Origin: Osmia lignaria lignaria
Taxonomy: Eukaryota > Arthropoda > Insecta > Hymenoptera > Megachilidae
Length of the DNA: 64,000 bases
Reading direction: 5' to 3'
Assembly: GCF_051020975.1 (NCBI RefSeq)
Contig: NW_027478166.1
Location: 5,519,501-5,583,500 of the forward strand
Shown: positions 37,349-49,578 of the stretch, piece after piece
How positions within the stretch are numbered: position 1 is the stretch's first letter
Layout of the letters: every line of letters starts with the position of its first letter
The notes under the pieces: generated by a model
Seen by the model: the letters and a program-made list of their open reading frames with translations, nothing else
Told to the model about the DNA's origin: nothing
Database searches by the model: none
Translations under genes and position numbers: made by a program

Positions 37349-39279
37349 CGCACCAACATAATAGAGATACAGAAACACCGTGGCCCCTCTCTTTGAGATA
37401 ACTCTGCACAATTGCGAGCTGCAAATGCCACTTCCAGCTTAGCTGTGCAGAAGAAGAACAACAAGAAGAAGAAATATCTCGAAATATGTCCGTCAGGCCC
37501 CTTCCCTTGAGATAAATCTGCAAATATCTCGGAAACGAAGCGAGCTATGGCAAAATGTTAAGAGACCTTTTTTGTAGAGAATTAAGTTTCCTACTTTTTA
37601 TGTTGTATGATATTTTTTGATCAGATGCGTAGTTCTCAAGATATATCAAGATATTTAAAAGTTCCGAAGCCGCACCAACATAATAGAGATACAGAAACAC
37701 CGTGGCCCCTTTCTTTGAGATAACTCTGCACTATTGCGAGCTGCAAATGCCACTTCGAGCTTAGCTGTGCAGAAGAAGAACAACAAGAAGAAGAAATATC
37801 TCGAAATATGTCCGTCAGACCCCTTCCCTTGAGATAAATCTGCAAATATCTCGGAAACGAAGCGAGCTATGGCAAAATGTTAAGAGACCTTTTTTGTAGA
37901 GAATTAAGTTTCCTACTTTTTATCTTGTGTGATATTTTTTGATCAGATGCGTAGTTCTCGAGATATATCAAGATATTTAAAAGTTCCGAAGCCGCACCAA
38001 CATAATAGAGATACAGAAACACCGTGGCCCCTTTCTTTGAGATAACTCTGCACTATTGCGAGCTGGAAATGCCACTTCCAGCTTAGCTGTGCAGAAGAGG
38101 AACAACAAGAAGAAGAAATATCTCGGAATATGTCCGTCAGGCCCCTTCCGTTGAGCTAAATCTGCAAATATCTCGGAAACGATGCCAGCTATGGGAAAAT
38201 GTTAAGAGGCCTTTTTTGTAGAGAATTATGTTTCCTACAATTTATGTTCTATGATATTTTTTGATCAGAAGCGTAGTTTTCGAGATATATCGAGATATTT
38301 AAAAGTTCCGAAGCCGCACCAACATAATAGAGATACAGAAACACCGTGGCCCCTTTCTTTGAGATAACTCTGCACTATTGCGAGCTGCAAATGCCACTTC
38401 CAGCTTAGCTGTGCAGAAGAAGAACAACAAGAAGAAGAAATATTTCGAAATGTGTCCGTCAGGCCCCTTCCCTTGAGATAAATCTGCAAATATCTCGGAA
38501 ACGAAGCGAGCTACGGCAAAATGTTAAGAGACCTTTTTTGTAGAAAATTAGGTTTCCTACTTTTCATGTTCTATGATATTTTTTGATCAGATGCGTAGTT
38601 CTCGAGACATATCAAGATATTTAAAAGTTCCGAAGCTGCACCAACATAATAGAGGTACAGAAACACCGTGGCCTCTTTCTTTGAGATAACTCTGCACTAT
38701 TGCGAGCTGCAAATGCCACTTCCAGCTTAGCTGTGCAGAAGAGGAACAACAAGAAGAAGAAATATCTCGGAATATGTCCGTCAGGCCCCTTCCGTTGAGC
38801 TAAATCTGCAAATATCTCGGAAACGATGCCAGCTATGGGAAAATGTTAAGAGACCTTTTTTGTAGAGAATTAAGTTTCCTACTTTTTATGTTCTATGATA
38901 TTTTTTGATCAGATGCGTAGTTCTCGAGATATATCAAGATATTTAAAAGTTCCGAAGCTGCACCAACATAATAGAGGTACAGAAACACCGTGGCCTCTTT
39001 CTTTGAGATAACTCTGCACTATTGCGAGCTGCAAATGCCACTTCCAGCTTAGCTGTGCAGAAGAGGAACAACAAGAAGAAGAAATATCTCGGATATGTCC
39101 GTCAGGCCCCTTCCCTTGAGCTAAATCTGCAAATATCTCGGAAACGATGCCAGCTATGGGAAAATGTTAAGAGACCTTTTTTGTAGAGAATTAAGTTTCC
39201 TACTTTTTATCTTCTATGATATTTTTTGATCAGATGCGTAGTTCTCGAGATATATCAAGATATTTAAAAGTTCCGAAGC
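37349..39279. repeat. 6-monomer unit a-b-c-d-e-f, copy 1 (1931 bp)
   Basis: The six monomer types are recognised by these marks: a, CCCCTCTCTTTGAG with GCACAATTGCG; b, CTCAAGATATATC entering it and CTTCGAGCTTAG; c, GCTGGAAATG with GAGGAAC, CGTTGAGCTA and GATGCCAGC; d, ATATTTCGAAATGTGTCC with CTACGGC; e, GAAGCTGCACC, GAGGTACAG, CGGAATATG and CGTTGAGC; f, the same head as e but CTCGGATATG (one base shorter) and CCCTTGAGC. The missing base in f accounts for 1931 rather than 1932 bp. The next unit begins at once at 39280. Confidence 0.85.
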
Positions 39280-40567
39280 CGCACCAACATAATAGAGATA
39301 CAGAAACACCGTGGCCCCTCTCTTTGAGATAACTCTGCACAATTGCGAGCTGCAAATGCCACTTCCAGCTTAGCTGTGCAGAAGAAGAACAACAAGAAGA
39401 AGAAATATCTCGAAATATGTCCGTCAGGCCCCTTCCCTTGAGATAAATCTGCAAATATCTCGGAAACGAAGCGAGCTATGGCAAAATGTTAAGAGACCTT
39501 TTTTGTAGAGAATTAAGTTTCCTACTTTTTATGTTGTATGATATTTTTTGATCAGATGCGTAGTTCTCAAGACATATCAAGATATTTAAAAGTTCCGAAG
39601 CCGCACCAACATAGTAGAGATACAGAAACACCGTGGCCCCTTTCTTTGAGATAACTCTGCACTATTGCGAGCTGCAAATGCCACTTCGAGCTTAGCTGTG
39701 CAGAAGAAGAACAACAAGAAGAAGAAATATCTCGAAATATGTCCGTCAGACCCCTTCCCTTGAGATAAATCTGCAAATATCTCGGAAACGAAGCGAGCTA
39801 TGGCAAAATGTTAAGAGACCTTTTTTGTAGAGAATTAAGTTTCCTACTTTTTATCTTCTGTGATATTTTTTGATCAGATGCGTAGTTCTCGAGATATATC
39901 AAGATATTTAAAAGTTCCGAAGCCGCACCAACATAATAGAGATACAGAAACACCGTGGCCCCTTTCTTTGAGATAACCCTGCACTATTGCGAGCTGGAAA
40001 TGCCACTTCCAGTTTAGCTGTGCAGAAGAGGAACAACAAGAAGAAGAAATATCTCGGAATATGTCCGTCAGGCCCCTTCCGTTGAGCTAAATCTGCAAAT
40101 ATCTCGGAAACGATGCCAGCTATGGGAAAATGTTAAGAGACCTTTTTTGTAGAGAATTATGGTTCCTACAATTTATGTTCTATGATATTTTTTGATCAGA
40201 AGCGTAGTTTTCGAGATATATCGAGATATTTAAAAGTTCCAAAGCCGCACCAACATAATAGAGATACAGAAACACCGTGGCCCCTTTCTTTGAGATAACT
40301 CTGCACTATTGCGAGCTGCAAATGCCACTTCCAGCTTAGCTGTGCAGAAGAAGAACAACAAGAAGAAGAAATATTTCGAAATGTGTCCGTCAGGCCCCTT
40401 CCCTTGAGATAAATCTGCAAATATCTCGGAAACAAAGCGAGCTACGGCAAAATGTTAAGAGACCTTTTTTGTAGAAAATTAGGTTTCGTACTTTTTATGT
40501 TCTATGACATTTTTTGATCAGATGCGTAGTTCTCGAGATATATCAAGATATTTAAAAGTTCCGAAGC
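39280..40567. repeat. 6-monomer unit, copy 2 (a-d only)
   Basis: Carries a, b, c and d, then switches to a chimeric monomer (GATACTGAAAC, GCTGGAAATG, CAGTTTAGC, GAGATACATC) instead of e and f. Private changes are CATAGTAG (about 39611), CTTCTGTGAT (about 39855), AACCCTGC (about 39975), ATGGTTCC (about 40158) and ACAAAGCG (about 40431). The same set is found in copies 5 and 8, marking them as one lineage. Confidence 0.8.
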
Positions 40568-41469
40568 CGCACCAACATAATAGAGATACTGAAACACCGT
40601 GGCCCCTTTCTTTGAGATAACTCTGCACTATTGCGAGCTGGAAATGCCACTTCCAGTTTAGCTGTGCAGAAGAAGAACAACAAGAGGAAGAAGTATCTCG
40701 AAATATGTCCGTCAGACCCCTTCCCTTGAGATACATCTGCAAATATCTAGGAAACGAAGCGAGCTATGGCAAAATGTTAAGAGACCTTTTTTGTAGAGAA
40801 TTAAGTTTCCTACTTTTTATGTTCTATGATATTTTTGATCAGATGCGTAGTTCTCAAGATATATCAAGATATTTAAAAGTTCCGAAGCCGCACCAACATA
40901 ATAGAGATACAGAAACACCGTGGCCCCTTTCTTTGAGATAACTCTGCACTATTGCGAGCTGCAAATGCCACTTCGAGCTTAGCTGTGCAGAAGAAGAACA
41001 ACAAGAAGAAGAAATATCTCGAAATATGTCCGTCAGACCCCTTCCCTTGAGATAAATCTGCAAATATCTCGGAAACGAAGCGAGCTATGGCAAAATGTTA
41101 AGAGACCTTTTTTGTAGAGAATTAAGTTTCCTACTTTTTATCTTCTATGATATTTTTTGATCAGATGCGTAGTTCTCGGGATATATCAAGATATTTAAAA
41201 GTTCCGAAGCCGCACCAACATAATAGAGATACAGAAACACCGTGGCCCCTTTCTTTGAGATAACTCTGCACTATTGCGAGCTGCAAATGCCACTTCCAGC
41301 TTAGCTGTGCAGAAGAAGAACAGCAAGAAGGAGAAATATCTCGAAATATGTCCGTCAGGCCCCTTCCCTTGAGATAAATCTGCAAATATCTCGGAAACGA
41401 AGCGAGCTATGGCAAAATGTTAAGAGACCTTTTTTGTAGAGAATTATGTTTCGTACAATTTACGTTCTT

Positions 41470-44400
41470 TGATATTTTTTGATCAGAAGCGTAGTTTTCG
41501 AGATATATCGAGATATTTAAAAGTTCCGAAGCCGCACCAACATGATAGAGATACAGAAACACCGTGGCCCCTTTCTTTGAGATAACGCTGCACTAGTGCG
41601 AGCCGCAAATGCCACTTCCAGCTTAGCTGTGCAGAAGAAGAACAACAAGAAGAAGAAATATCTCGAAATATGTCCATCATGCCCCTTCCCTTGAGATAAA
41701 TCTGCAAATATCTCGGAAACGAAGCGAGCTATGGCAAAATGTTAAGAGACCTTTTTTGTAGAGAATTAAGTTTCCTACTTTTTATGTTCTATGATATTTT
41801 TTGATCAGATGCGTAGTTCTCGAGATATATCAAGATATTTAAAAGTTCCGAAGTCGCACCAACATAATAGAGATACAGAAACACCGTGGCCCCTTTCTTT
41901 GAGATAACTCTGCACTAGTGCGAGCCGCAAATGCCACTTCCAGCTTAGCGGTGCAGAAGAAGAACAACAAGAAGAAGAAATATCTCGAAATATGTCCGTC
42001 AGGCCCCTTGCCTTGAGATAAATCTGCAAATATCTCGGAAACGAAGCGAGCTATGGCAAAATGTTAAGAGACCTTTTTTGTAGAGAATTATGTTTCCTAC
42101 TTTTTATGTTCTATGATATTTTTTGATCAGACGGGTAGTTCTCGAGATATATCAAGATATTTAAAAGTTCCGAAGCCGCACCAACATAATAGAGATACAG
42201 AAACACCGTCGCCCCTTTCTTTGAGATAACTTTGCACTATTGCGAGCTGTAAATGCCACTTCCAGCTTAGCTGTGCAGAAGAAGTACAACAAGAAGAAGA
42301 AATATCTCGAAATATGTCCGTCAGGCCCCTTCCCTTGAGATATATCTGCAAATATCTCGGAAACGAAGCGAGCTATGGCAAAATGTTAAGAGACCTTTTT
42401 TGTAGAGAATTATGTTTCCTACAATTTATGTTCTATGATATTTTTTGATCAGAAGCGTAGTTTTCGAGATATATCGAGATATTTAAAAGTTCCGAAGCCG
42501 CACCAACATGATAGAGATACAGAAACACCGTGGCCCCTTTCTTTGAGATAACGCTGCACTAGTGCGAGCCGCAAATGCCACTTCCAGCTTAGCTGTGCAG
42601 AAGAAGAACAACAAGAAGAAGAAATATCTCGAAATATGTCCATCATGCCCCTTCCCTTGAGATAAATCTGCAAATATCTCGGAAACGAAGCCAGCTATGG
42701 CAAAATGTTAAGAGACCTTTTTTGTAGAGAATTAAGTTTCCTACTTTTTATGTTCTATGATATTTTTTGATCAGATGCGTAGTTCTCGAGATATATCAAG
42801 ATATTTAAAAGTTCCGAAGTCGCACCAACATAATAGAGATACAGAAACACCGTGGCCCCTTTCTTTGAGATAACTCTGCACTAGTGCGAGCCGCAAATGC
42901 CACTTCCAGCTTAGCGGTGCAGAAGAAGAACAACAAGAAGAAGAAATATCTCGAAATATGTCCGTCAGGCCCCTTGCCTTGAGATAAATCTGCAAATATC
43001 TCGGAAACGAAGCGAGCTATGGCAAAATGTTAAGAGACCTTTTTTGTAGAGAATTGTGTTTCCTACTTTTTATGTTCTATGATATTTTTTGATCAGACGC
43101 GTAGTTCTCGAGATATATCAAGATATTTAAAAGTTCCGAAGCCGCACCAACATAATAAAGATACAGAAACACCGTCGCCCCTTTCTTTGAGATAACTTTG
43201 CACTATTGCGAGCTGTAAATGCCACTTCCAGCTTAGCTGTGCAGAAGAAGTACAACAAGAAGAAGAAATATCTCGAAATATGTCCGTCAGGCCCCTTCCC
43301 TTGAGATATATCTGCAAATATCTCGGAAACGAAGCGAGCTATGGCAAAATGTTAAGAGACCTTTTTTGTAGAGAATTAAGTTTCCTACTTTTTATCTTCT
43401 ATGATATTTTTTGATCAGATGCGTAGTTCTCAAGATATATCAAGATATTTAAAAGTTCCGAAGCCGCACCAACATAATAGAGATACAGAAACACCGTGGC
43501 CCCTTTCTTTGAGATAACTCTGCACTATTGCGAGCTGCAAATGCCACTTCGAGCTTAGCTGTGCAGAAGAAGAACAACAAGAAGGAGAAATATCTCGAAA
43601 TATGTCCGTCAGACCCCTTCCCTTGAGATAAATCTGCAAATATCTCGGAAACGAAGCGAGCTATGGCAAAATGTTAAGAGACCTTTTTTGTAGAGAATTA
43701 AGTTTCCTACTTTTTATGTTCTATGATATTTTTTGATCAGATGCGTAGTTCTCGGGATATATCAAGATATTTAAAAGTTCCGAAGCCGCACCAACATAAT
43801 AGAGATACAGAAACACCGTGGCCCCTTTCTTTGAGATAACTCTGCACTATTGCGAGCTGCAAATGCCACTTCCAGCTTAGCTGTGCAGAAGAAGAACAGC
43901 AAGAAGGAGAAATATCTCGAAATATGTCCGTCAGGCCCCTTCCCTTGAGATAAATCTGCAAATATCTCGGAAACGAAGCGAGCTATGGCAAAATGTTAAG
44001 AGACCTTTTTTGTAGAGAATTATGTTTCCTACAATTTACGTTCTCTGATATTTTTTGATCAGAAGCGTAGTTTTCGAGATATATCGAGATATTTAAAAGT
44101 TCCGAAGCCGCACCAACATAATAGAGATACAGAAACACCGTGGCCCCTTTCTTTGAGATAACTCTGCACTATTGCGAGCTGCAAATGCCACTTCCAGCTT
44201 AGCTGTGCAGAAGAAGAACAGCAAGAAGGAGAAATATCTCGAAATATGTCCGTCAGGCCCCTTCCCTTGAGGTAAATCTGCAAATATCTCGGAAACGAAG
44301 CGAGCTATGGCAAAATGTTAAGAGACCTTTTTTGTAGAGAATTATGTTTCCTACAATTTACGTTCTCTGATATTTTTTGATCAGAAGCGTAGTTTTCGAG

Positions 44401-45963
44401 ATATATCGAGATATTTAAAAGTTCCGAAGCCGCACCAACATAATAGAGATACAGAAACACCGTGGCCCCTTTCTTTGAGATAACTCTGCACTATTGCGAG
44501 CTGCAAATGCCACTTCCAGCTTAGCTGTGCAGAAGAAGAACAACAAGAAGAAGAAATATTGCGAAATGTGTCCGTCAGGCCCCTTCCCTTGAGATAAATC
44601 TGCAAATATCTCGGAAACGAAGCGAGCTACGGCAAAATGTTAAGAGACCTTTTTTGTAGAAAATTAGGTTTCCTACTTTTTATGTTCTATGATATTTTTT
44701 GATCAGATGCGTAGTTCTCGAGATATATCAAGATATTTAAAAGTTCCGAAGCTGCATCAACATAATAGAGGTACAGAAACACCGTGGCCTCTTTCTTTGA
44801 GATAACTCTGCACTATTGCGAGCTGCAAATGCCACTTCCAGCTTAGCTGTGCAGAAGAGGAACAACAGGAAGAAGAAATATCTCGGATATGTCCGTCAGG
44901 CCCCTTCCCTTGAGCTAAATCTGCAAATATCTCGGAAACGATGCCAGCTATGGGAAAATGTTAAGAGACCTTTTTTGTAGAGAATTAAGTTTCCTACTTT
45001 TTATCTTCTATGATATTTTTTGATCAGATGCGTAGTTCTCAAGATATATCAAGATATTTAAAAGTTCCGAAGCCGCACCAACATAATAGAGATACAGAAA
45101 CACCGTGGCCCCTTTCTTTGAGATAACTCTGCACTATTGCGAGCTGCAAATGCCACTTCGAGCTTAGCTGTGCAGAAGAAGAACAACAAGAAGGAGAAAT
45201 ATCTCGAAATATGTCCGTCAGACCCCTTCCCTTGAGATATATCTGCAAATATCTCGGAAACGAAGCGAGCTATGGCAAAATGTTAAGAGACCTTTTTTGT
45301 AGAGAATTAAGTTTCCTACTTTTTATGTTCTATGATATTTTTTGATCAGATGCGTAGTTCTCGGGATATATCAAGATATTTAAAAGTTCCGAAGCCGCAC
45401 CAACATAATAGAGATACAGAAACACCGTGGCCCCTTTCTTTGAGATAACTCTGCACTATTGCGAGCTGCAAATGCCACTTCCAGCTTAGCTGTGCAGAAG
45501 AAGAACAGCAAGAAGGAGAAATATCTCGAAATATGTCCGTCAGGCCCCTTCCCTTGCGATAAATCTGCAAATATCTCGGAAACGAAGCGAGCTATGGCAA
45601 AATGTTAAGAGACCTTTTTTGTAGAGAATTATGTTTCCTACAATTTACGTTCTCTGATATTTTTTGATCAGAAGCGTAGTTTTCGAGATATATCGAGATA
45701 TTTAAAAGTTCCGAAGCCGCACCAACATAATAGAGATACAGAAACACCGTGGCCCCTTTCTTTGAGATAACTCTGCACTATTGCGAGCTGCAAATGCCAC
45801 TTCCAGCTTAGCTGTGCAGAAGAAGAACAGCAAGAAGGAGAAATATCTCGAAATATGTCCGTCAGGCCCCTTCCCTTGAGATAAATCTGCAAATATCTCG
45901 GAAACGAAGCGAGCTATGGCAAAATGTTAAGAGACCTTTTTTGTAGAGAATTATGTTTCCTAC
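41470..45963. repeat. Long duplication block X, copy 2 (4494 bp)
   Basis: Full-length version of block X, including the two monomers (around 43737-44380, GAACAGC and GAAGGAG type) missing from copy 1. It brings left-half monomer types (ACATGATAG, GAAGTCGCACC, GTCGCCCC) into the middle of the right-half array at 41470-43340. Differences from copy 1 include GAAGCCAGCTATGGC (about 42687) and GAGGTAAATC (about 44269). Its left edge overlaps the right edge of Y1 over 41470-41543, where all copies agree, so the exact junction cannot be placed within those bases. Confidence 0.85.
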
Positions 45964-48208
45964 TTTTTATGTTCTATGATATTTTTTGATCAGATGCGTA
46001 GTTCTCGAGATATATCAAGATATTTAAAAGTTCCGAAGCTGCACCAACATAATAGAGGTACAGAAACACCGTGGCCTCTTTCTTTGAGATAACTCTGCAC
46101 TATTGCGAGCTGCAAATGCCACTTCCAGCTTAGCTGTGCAGAAGAGGTACAACAAGAAGAAGAAATATCTCGGAATATGTCCGTCAGGCCCCTTCCGTTG
46201 AGCTAAATCTGCAAATATCTCGGAAACGATGCCAGCTATGGGAAAATGTTAAGAGACCTTTTTTGTAGAGAATTAAGTTTCCTACTTTTTATGTTCTATG
46301 ATATTTTTTGATCAGATGCGTAGTTCTCGAGATATATCAAGATATTTAAAAGTTCCGAAGCTGCACCAACATAATAGAGGTACAGAAACACCGTGGCCTC
46401 TTTCTTTGAGATAACTCTGCACTATTGCGAGCTGCAAATGCCACTTCCAGCTTAGCTGTGCAGAAGAGGAACAACAAGAAGAAGAAATATCTCGGATATG
46501 TCCGTCAGGCCCCTTCCCTTGAGCTAAATCTGCAAATATCTCGGAAACGATGCCAGCTATGGGAAAATGTTAAGAGACCTTTTTTGTAGAGAATTAGGTT
46601 TCCTACTTTTTATGTTCTATGATATTTTTTGATCAGATGCGTAGTTCTCGAGATATATCAAGATATTTAAAAGTTCCGAAGCCGCACCAACATAATAGAG
46701 ATACAGAAACACCGTGGCCCCTCTCTTTGAGATAACTCTGCACAATTGCGAGCTGCAAATGCCACTTCCAGCTTAGCTGTGCAGAAGAAGAACAACAAGA
46801 AGAAGAAATATCTCGAAATATGTCCGTCAGGCCCCTTCCCTTGAGATAAATCTGCAAATATCTCGGAAACGAAGCGAGCTATGGCAAAATGTTAAGAGAC
46901 CTTTTTTGTAGAGAATTAAGTTTCCTACTTTTTATGTTGTATGATATTTTTTGATCAGATGCGTAGTTCTCAAGATATATCAAGATATTTAAAAGTTCCG
47001 AAGCCGCACCAACATAATAGAGATACAGAAACACCGTGGCCCCTTTCTTTGAGATAACTCTGCACTATTGCGAGCTGCAAATGCCACTTCGAGCTTAGCT
47101 GTGCAGAAGAAGAACAACAAGAAGAAGAAATATCTCGAAATATGTCCGTCAGACCCCTTCCCTTGAGATAAATCTGCAAATATCTCGGAAACGAAGCGAG
47201 CTATGGCAAAATGTTAAGAGACCTTTTTTGTAGAGAATTAAGTTTCCTACTTTTTATCTTGTGTGATATTTTTTGATCAGATGCGTAGTTCTCGAGATAT
47301 ATCAAGATATTTAAAAGTTCCGAAGCCGCACCAACATAATAGAGATACAGAAACACCGTGGCCCCTTTCTTTGAGATAACTCTGCACTATTGCGAGCTGG
47401 AAATGCCACTTCCAGCTTAGCTGTGCAGAAGAGGAACAACAAGAAGAAGAAATATCTCGGAATATGTCCGTCAGGCCCCTTCCGTTGAGCTAAATCTGCA
47501 AATATCTCGGAAACGATGCCAGCTATGGGAAAATGTTAAGAGACCTTTTTTGTAGAGAATTATGTTTCCTACAATTTATGTTCTATGATATTTTTTGATC
47601 AGAAGCGTAGTTTTCGAGATATATCGAGATATTTAAAAGTTCCGAAGCCGCACCAACATAATAGAGATACAGAAACACCGTGGCCCCTTTCTTTGAGATA
47701 ACTCTGCACTATTGCGAGCTGCAAATGCCACTTCCAGCTTAGCTGTGCAGAAGAAGAACAACAAGAAGAAGAAATATTTCGAAATGTGTCCGTCAGGCCC
47801 CTTCCCTTGAGATAAATCTGCAAATATCTCGGAAACGAAGCGAGCTACGGCAAAATGTTAAGAGACCTTTTTTGTAGAAAATTAGGTTTCCTACTTTTCA
47901 TGTTCTATGATATTTTTTGATCAGATGCGTAGTTCTCGAGACATATCAAGATATTTAAAAGTTCCGAAGCTGCACCAACATAATAGAGGTACAGAAACAC
48001 CGTGGCCTCTTTCTTTGAGATAACTCTGCACTATTGCGAGCTGCAAATGCCACTTCCAGCTTAGCTGTGCAGAAGAGGAACAACAAGAAGAAGAAATATC
48101 TCGGAATATGTCCGTCAGGCCCCTTCCGTTGAGCTAAATCTGCAAATATCTCGGAAACGATGCCAGCTATGGGAAAATGTTAAGAGACCTTTTTTGTAGA
48201 GAATTAAG
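45964..48208. repeat. Satellite interval between X2 and Y2 with an extra 6-mer
   Basis: Contains an e-like monomer (GAGGTACAAC), an f monomer and then a-b-c-d-e of six-monomer unit copy 3 (46683-48613, whose f lies at the start of Y2). Compared with the X1-Y1 interval it is longer by 1931 bp, exactly one six-monomer unit. No gene or insertion is seen. Confidence 0.75.
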
Positions 48209-48613
48209 TTTCCTACTTTTTATGTTCTATGATATTTTTTGATCAGATGCGTAGTTCTCGAGATATATCAAGATATTTAAAAGTTCCGAAGCTGCACCAA
48301 CATAATAGAGGTACAGAAACACCGTGGCCTCTTTCTTTGAGATAACTCTGCACTATTGCGAGCTGCAAATGCCACTTCCAGCTTAGCTGTGCAGAAGAGG
48401 AACAACAAGAAGAAGAAATATCTCGGATATGTCCGTCAGGCCCCTTCCCTTGAGCTAAATCTGCAAATATCTCGGAAACGATGCCAGCTATGGGAAAATG
48501 TTAAGAGACCTTTTTTGTAGAGAATTAAGTTTCCTACTTTTTATCTTCTATGATATTTTTTGATCAGATGCGTAGTTCTCGAGATATATCAAGATATTTA
48601 AAAGTTCCGAAGC
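46683..48613. repeat. 6-monomer unit, copy 3 (1931 bp)
   Basis: Complete a-b-c-d-e-f order with the same marks as copy 1, including CTTGTGTGAT before c (about 47257) and CTCGAGACATATC before e (about 47935). It is followed not by another a but by the CTAGTGCGAGCCGC monomer at 48614, a left-half type that also occurs at 36706 and 62774 in the same local setting. Confidence 0.82.
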
Positions 48614-49578
48614 CGCACCAACATAATAGAGATACAGAAACACCGTGGCCCCTTTCTTTGAGATAACTCTGCACTAGTGCGAGCCGCAAATGCCACTTCC
48701 AGCTTAGCTGTGCAGAAGAAGAACAACAAGAAGAAGAAATATCTCGAAATATGTCCGTCAGGCCCCTTCCCTTGAGATAAATCTGCAAATATCTCGGAAA
48801 CGAAGCGAGCTATGGCAAAATGTTAAGAGACCTTTTTTGTAGAGAATTAAGTTTCCTACTTTTTATCTTCTATGATATTTTTTGATCAGATGCGTAGTTC
48901 TCGAGATATATCAAGATATTTAAAAGTTCCGAAGCTGCACCAACATAATAGAGGTACAGAAACACCGTGGCCTCTTTCTTTGAGATAACTCTGCACTATT
49001 GCGAGCTGCAAATGCCACTTCCAGCTTAGCTGTGCAGAAGAGGTACAACAAGAAGAAGAAATATCTCGGAATATGTCCGTCAGGCCCCTTCCGTTGAGCT
49101 AAATCTGCAAATATCTCGGAAACGATGCCAGCTATGGGAAAATGTTAAGAGACCTTTTTTGTAGAGAATTAAGTTTCCTACTTTTTATGTTCTATGATAT
49201 TTTTTGATCAGATGCGTAGTTCTCGAGATATATCAAGATATTTAAAAGTTCCGAAGCTGCACCAACATAATAGAGGTACAGAAACACCGTGGCCTCTTTC
49301 TTTGAGATAACTCTGCACTATTGCGAGCTGCAAATGCCACTTCCAGCTTAGCTGTGCAGAAGAGGAACAACAAGAAGAAGAAATATCTCGGATATGTCCG
49401 TCAGGCCCCTTCCCTTGAGCTAAATCTGCAAATATCTCGGAAACGATGCCAGCTATGGGAAAATGTTAAGAGACCTTTTTTGTAGAGAATTAGGTTTCCT
49501 ACTTTTTATGTTCTATGATATTTTTTGATCAGATGCGTAGTTCTCGAGATATATCAAGATATTTAAAAGTTCCGAAGC

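Larger units (their letters stand above)
36301..41543. repeat. Long duplication block Y, copy 1 (5243 bp)
   Basis: Matches 48209-53773, with an offset of 11908 bp up to about 37135 and 12230 bp afterwards, so copy 2 carries one extra monomer (322 bp). Differences seen by eye are few: GATACGTAG (about 37303) versus GATGCGTAG, AAGAGGCC (about 38206) versus AAGAGACC, CTCAAGACATATC (about 39566) versus CTCAAGATATATC, and GAAGTATCTC (about 40690) versus GAAATATCTC. It holds six-monomer unit copies 1 and 2 and a chimeric stretch from 40568 in which one T of a T-run is lost (about 40830). Confidence 0.85.

Noticed and set aside
40705..40941. Plus-strand 78-codon frame starting at ATG, repeated at 52935-53171
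   Set aside because: It exists only because one T is missing from a T-run (about 40830 and 53060), which lets the frame run on. Both copies lie in the duplicated block Y, so their conservation is not independent.
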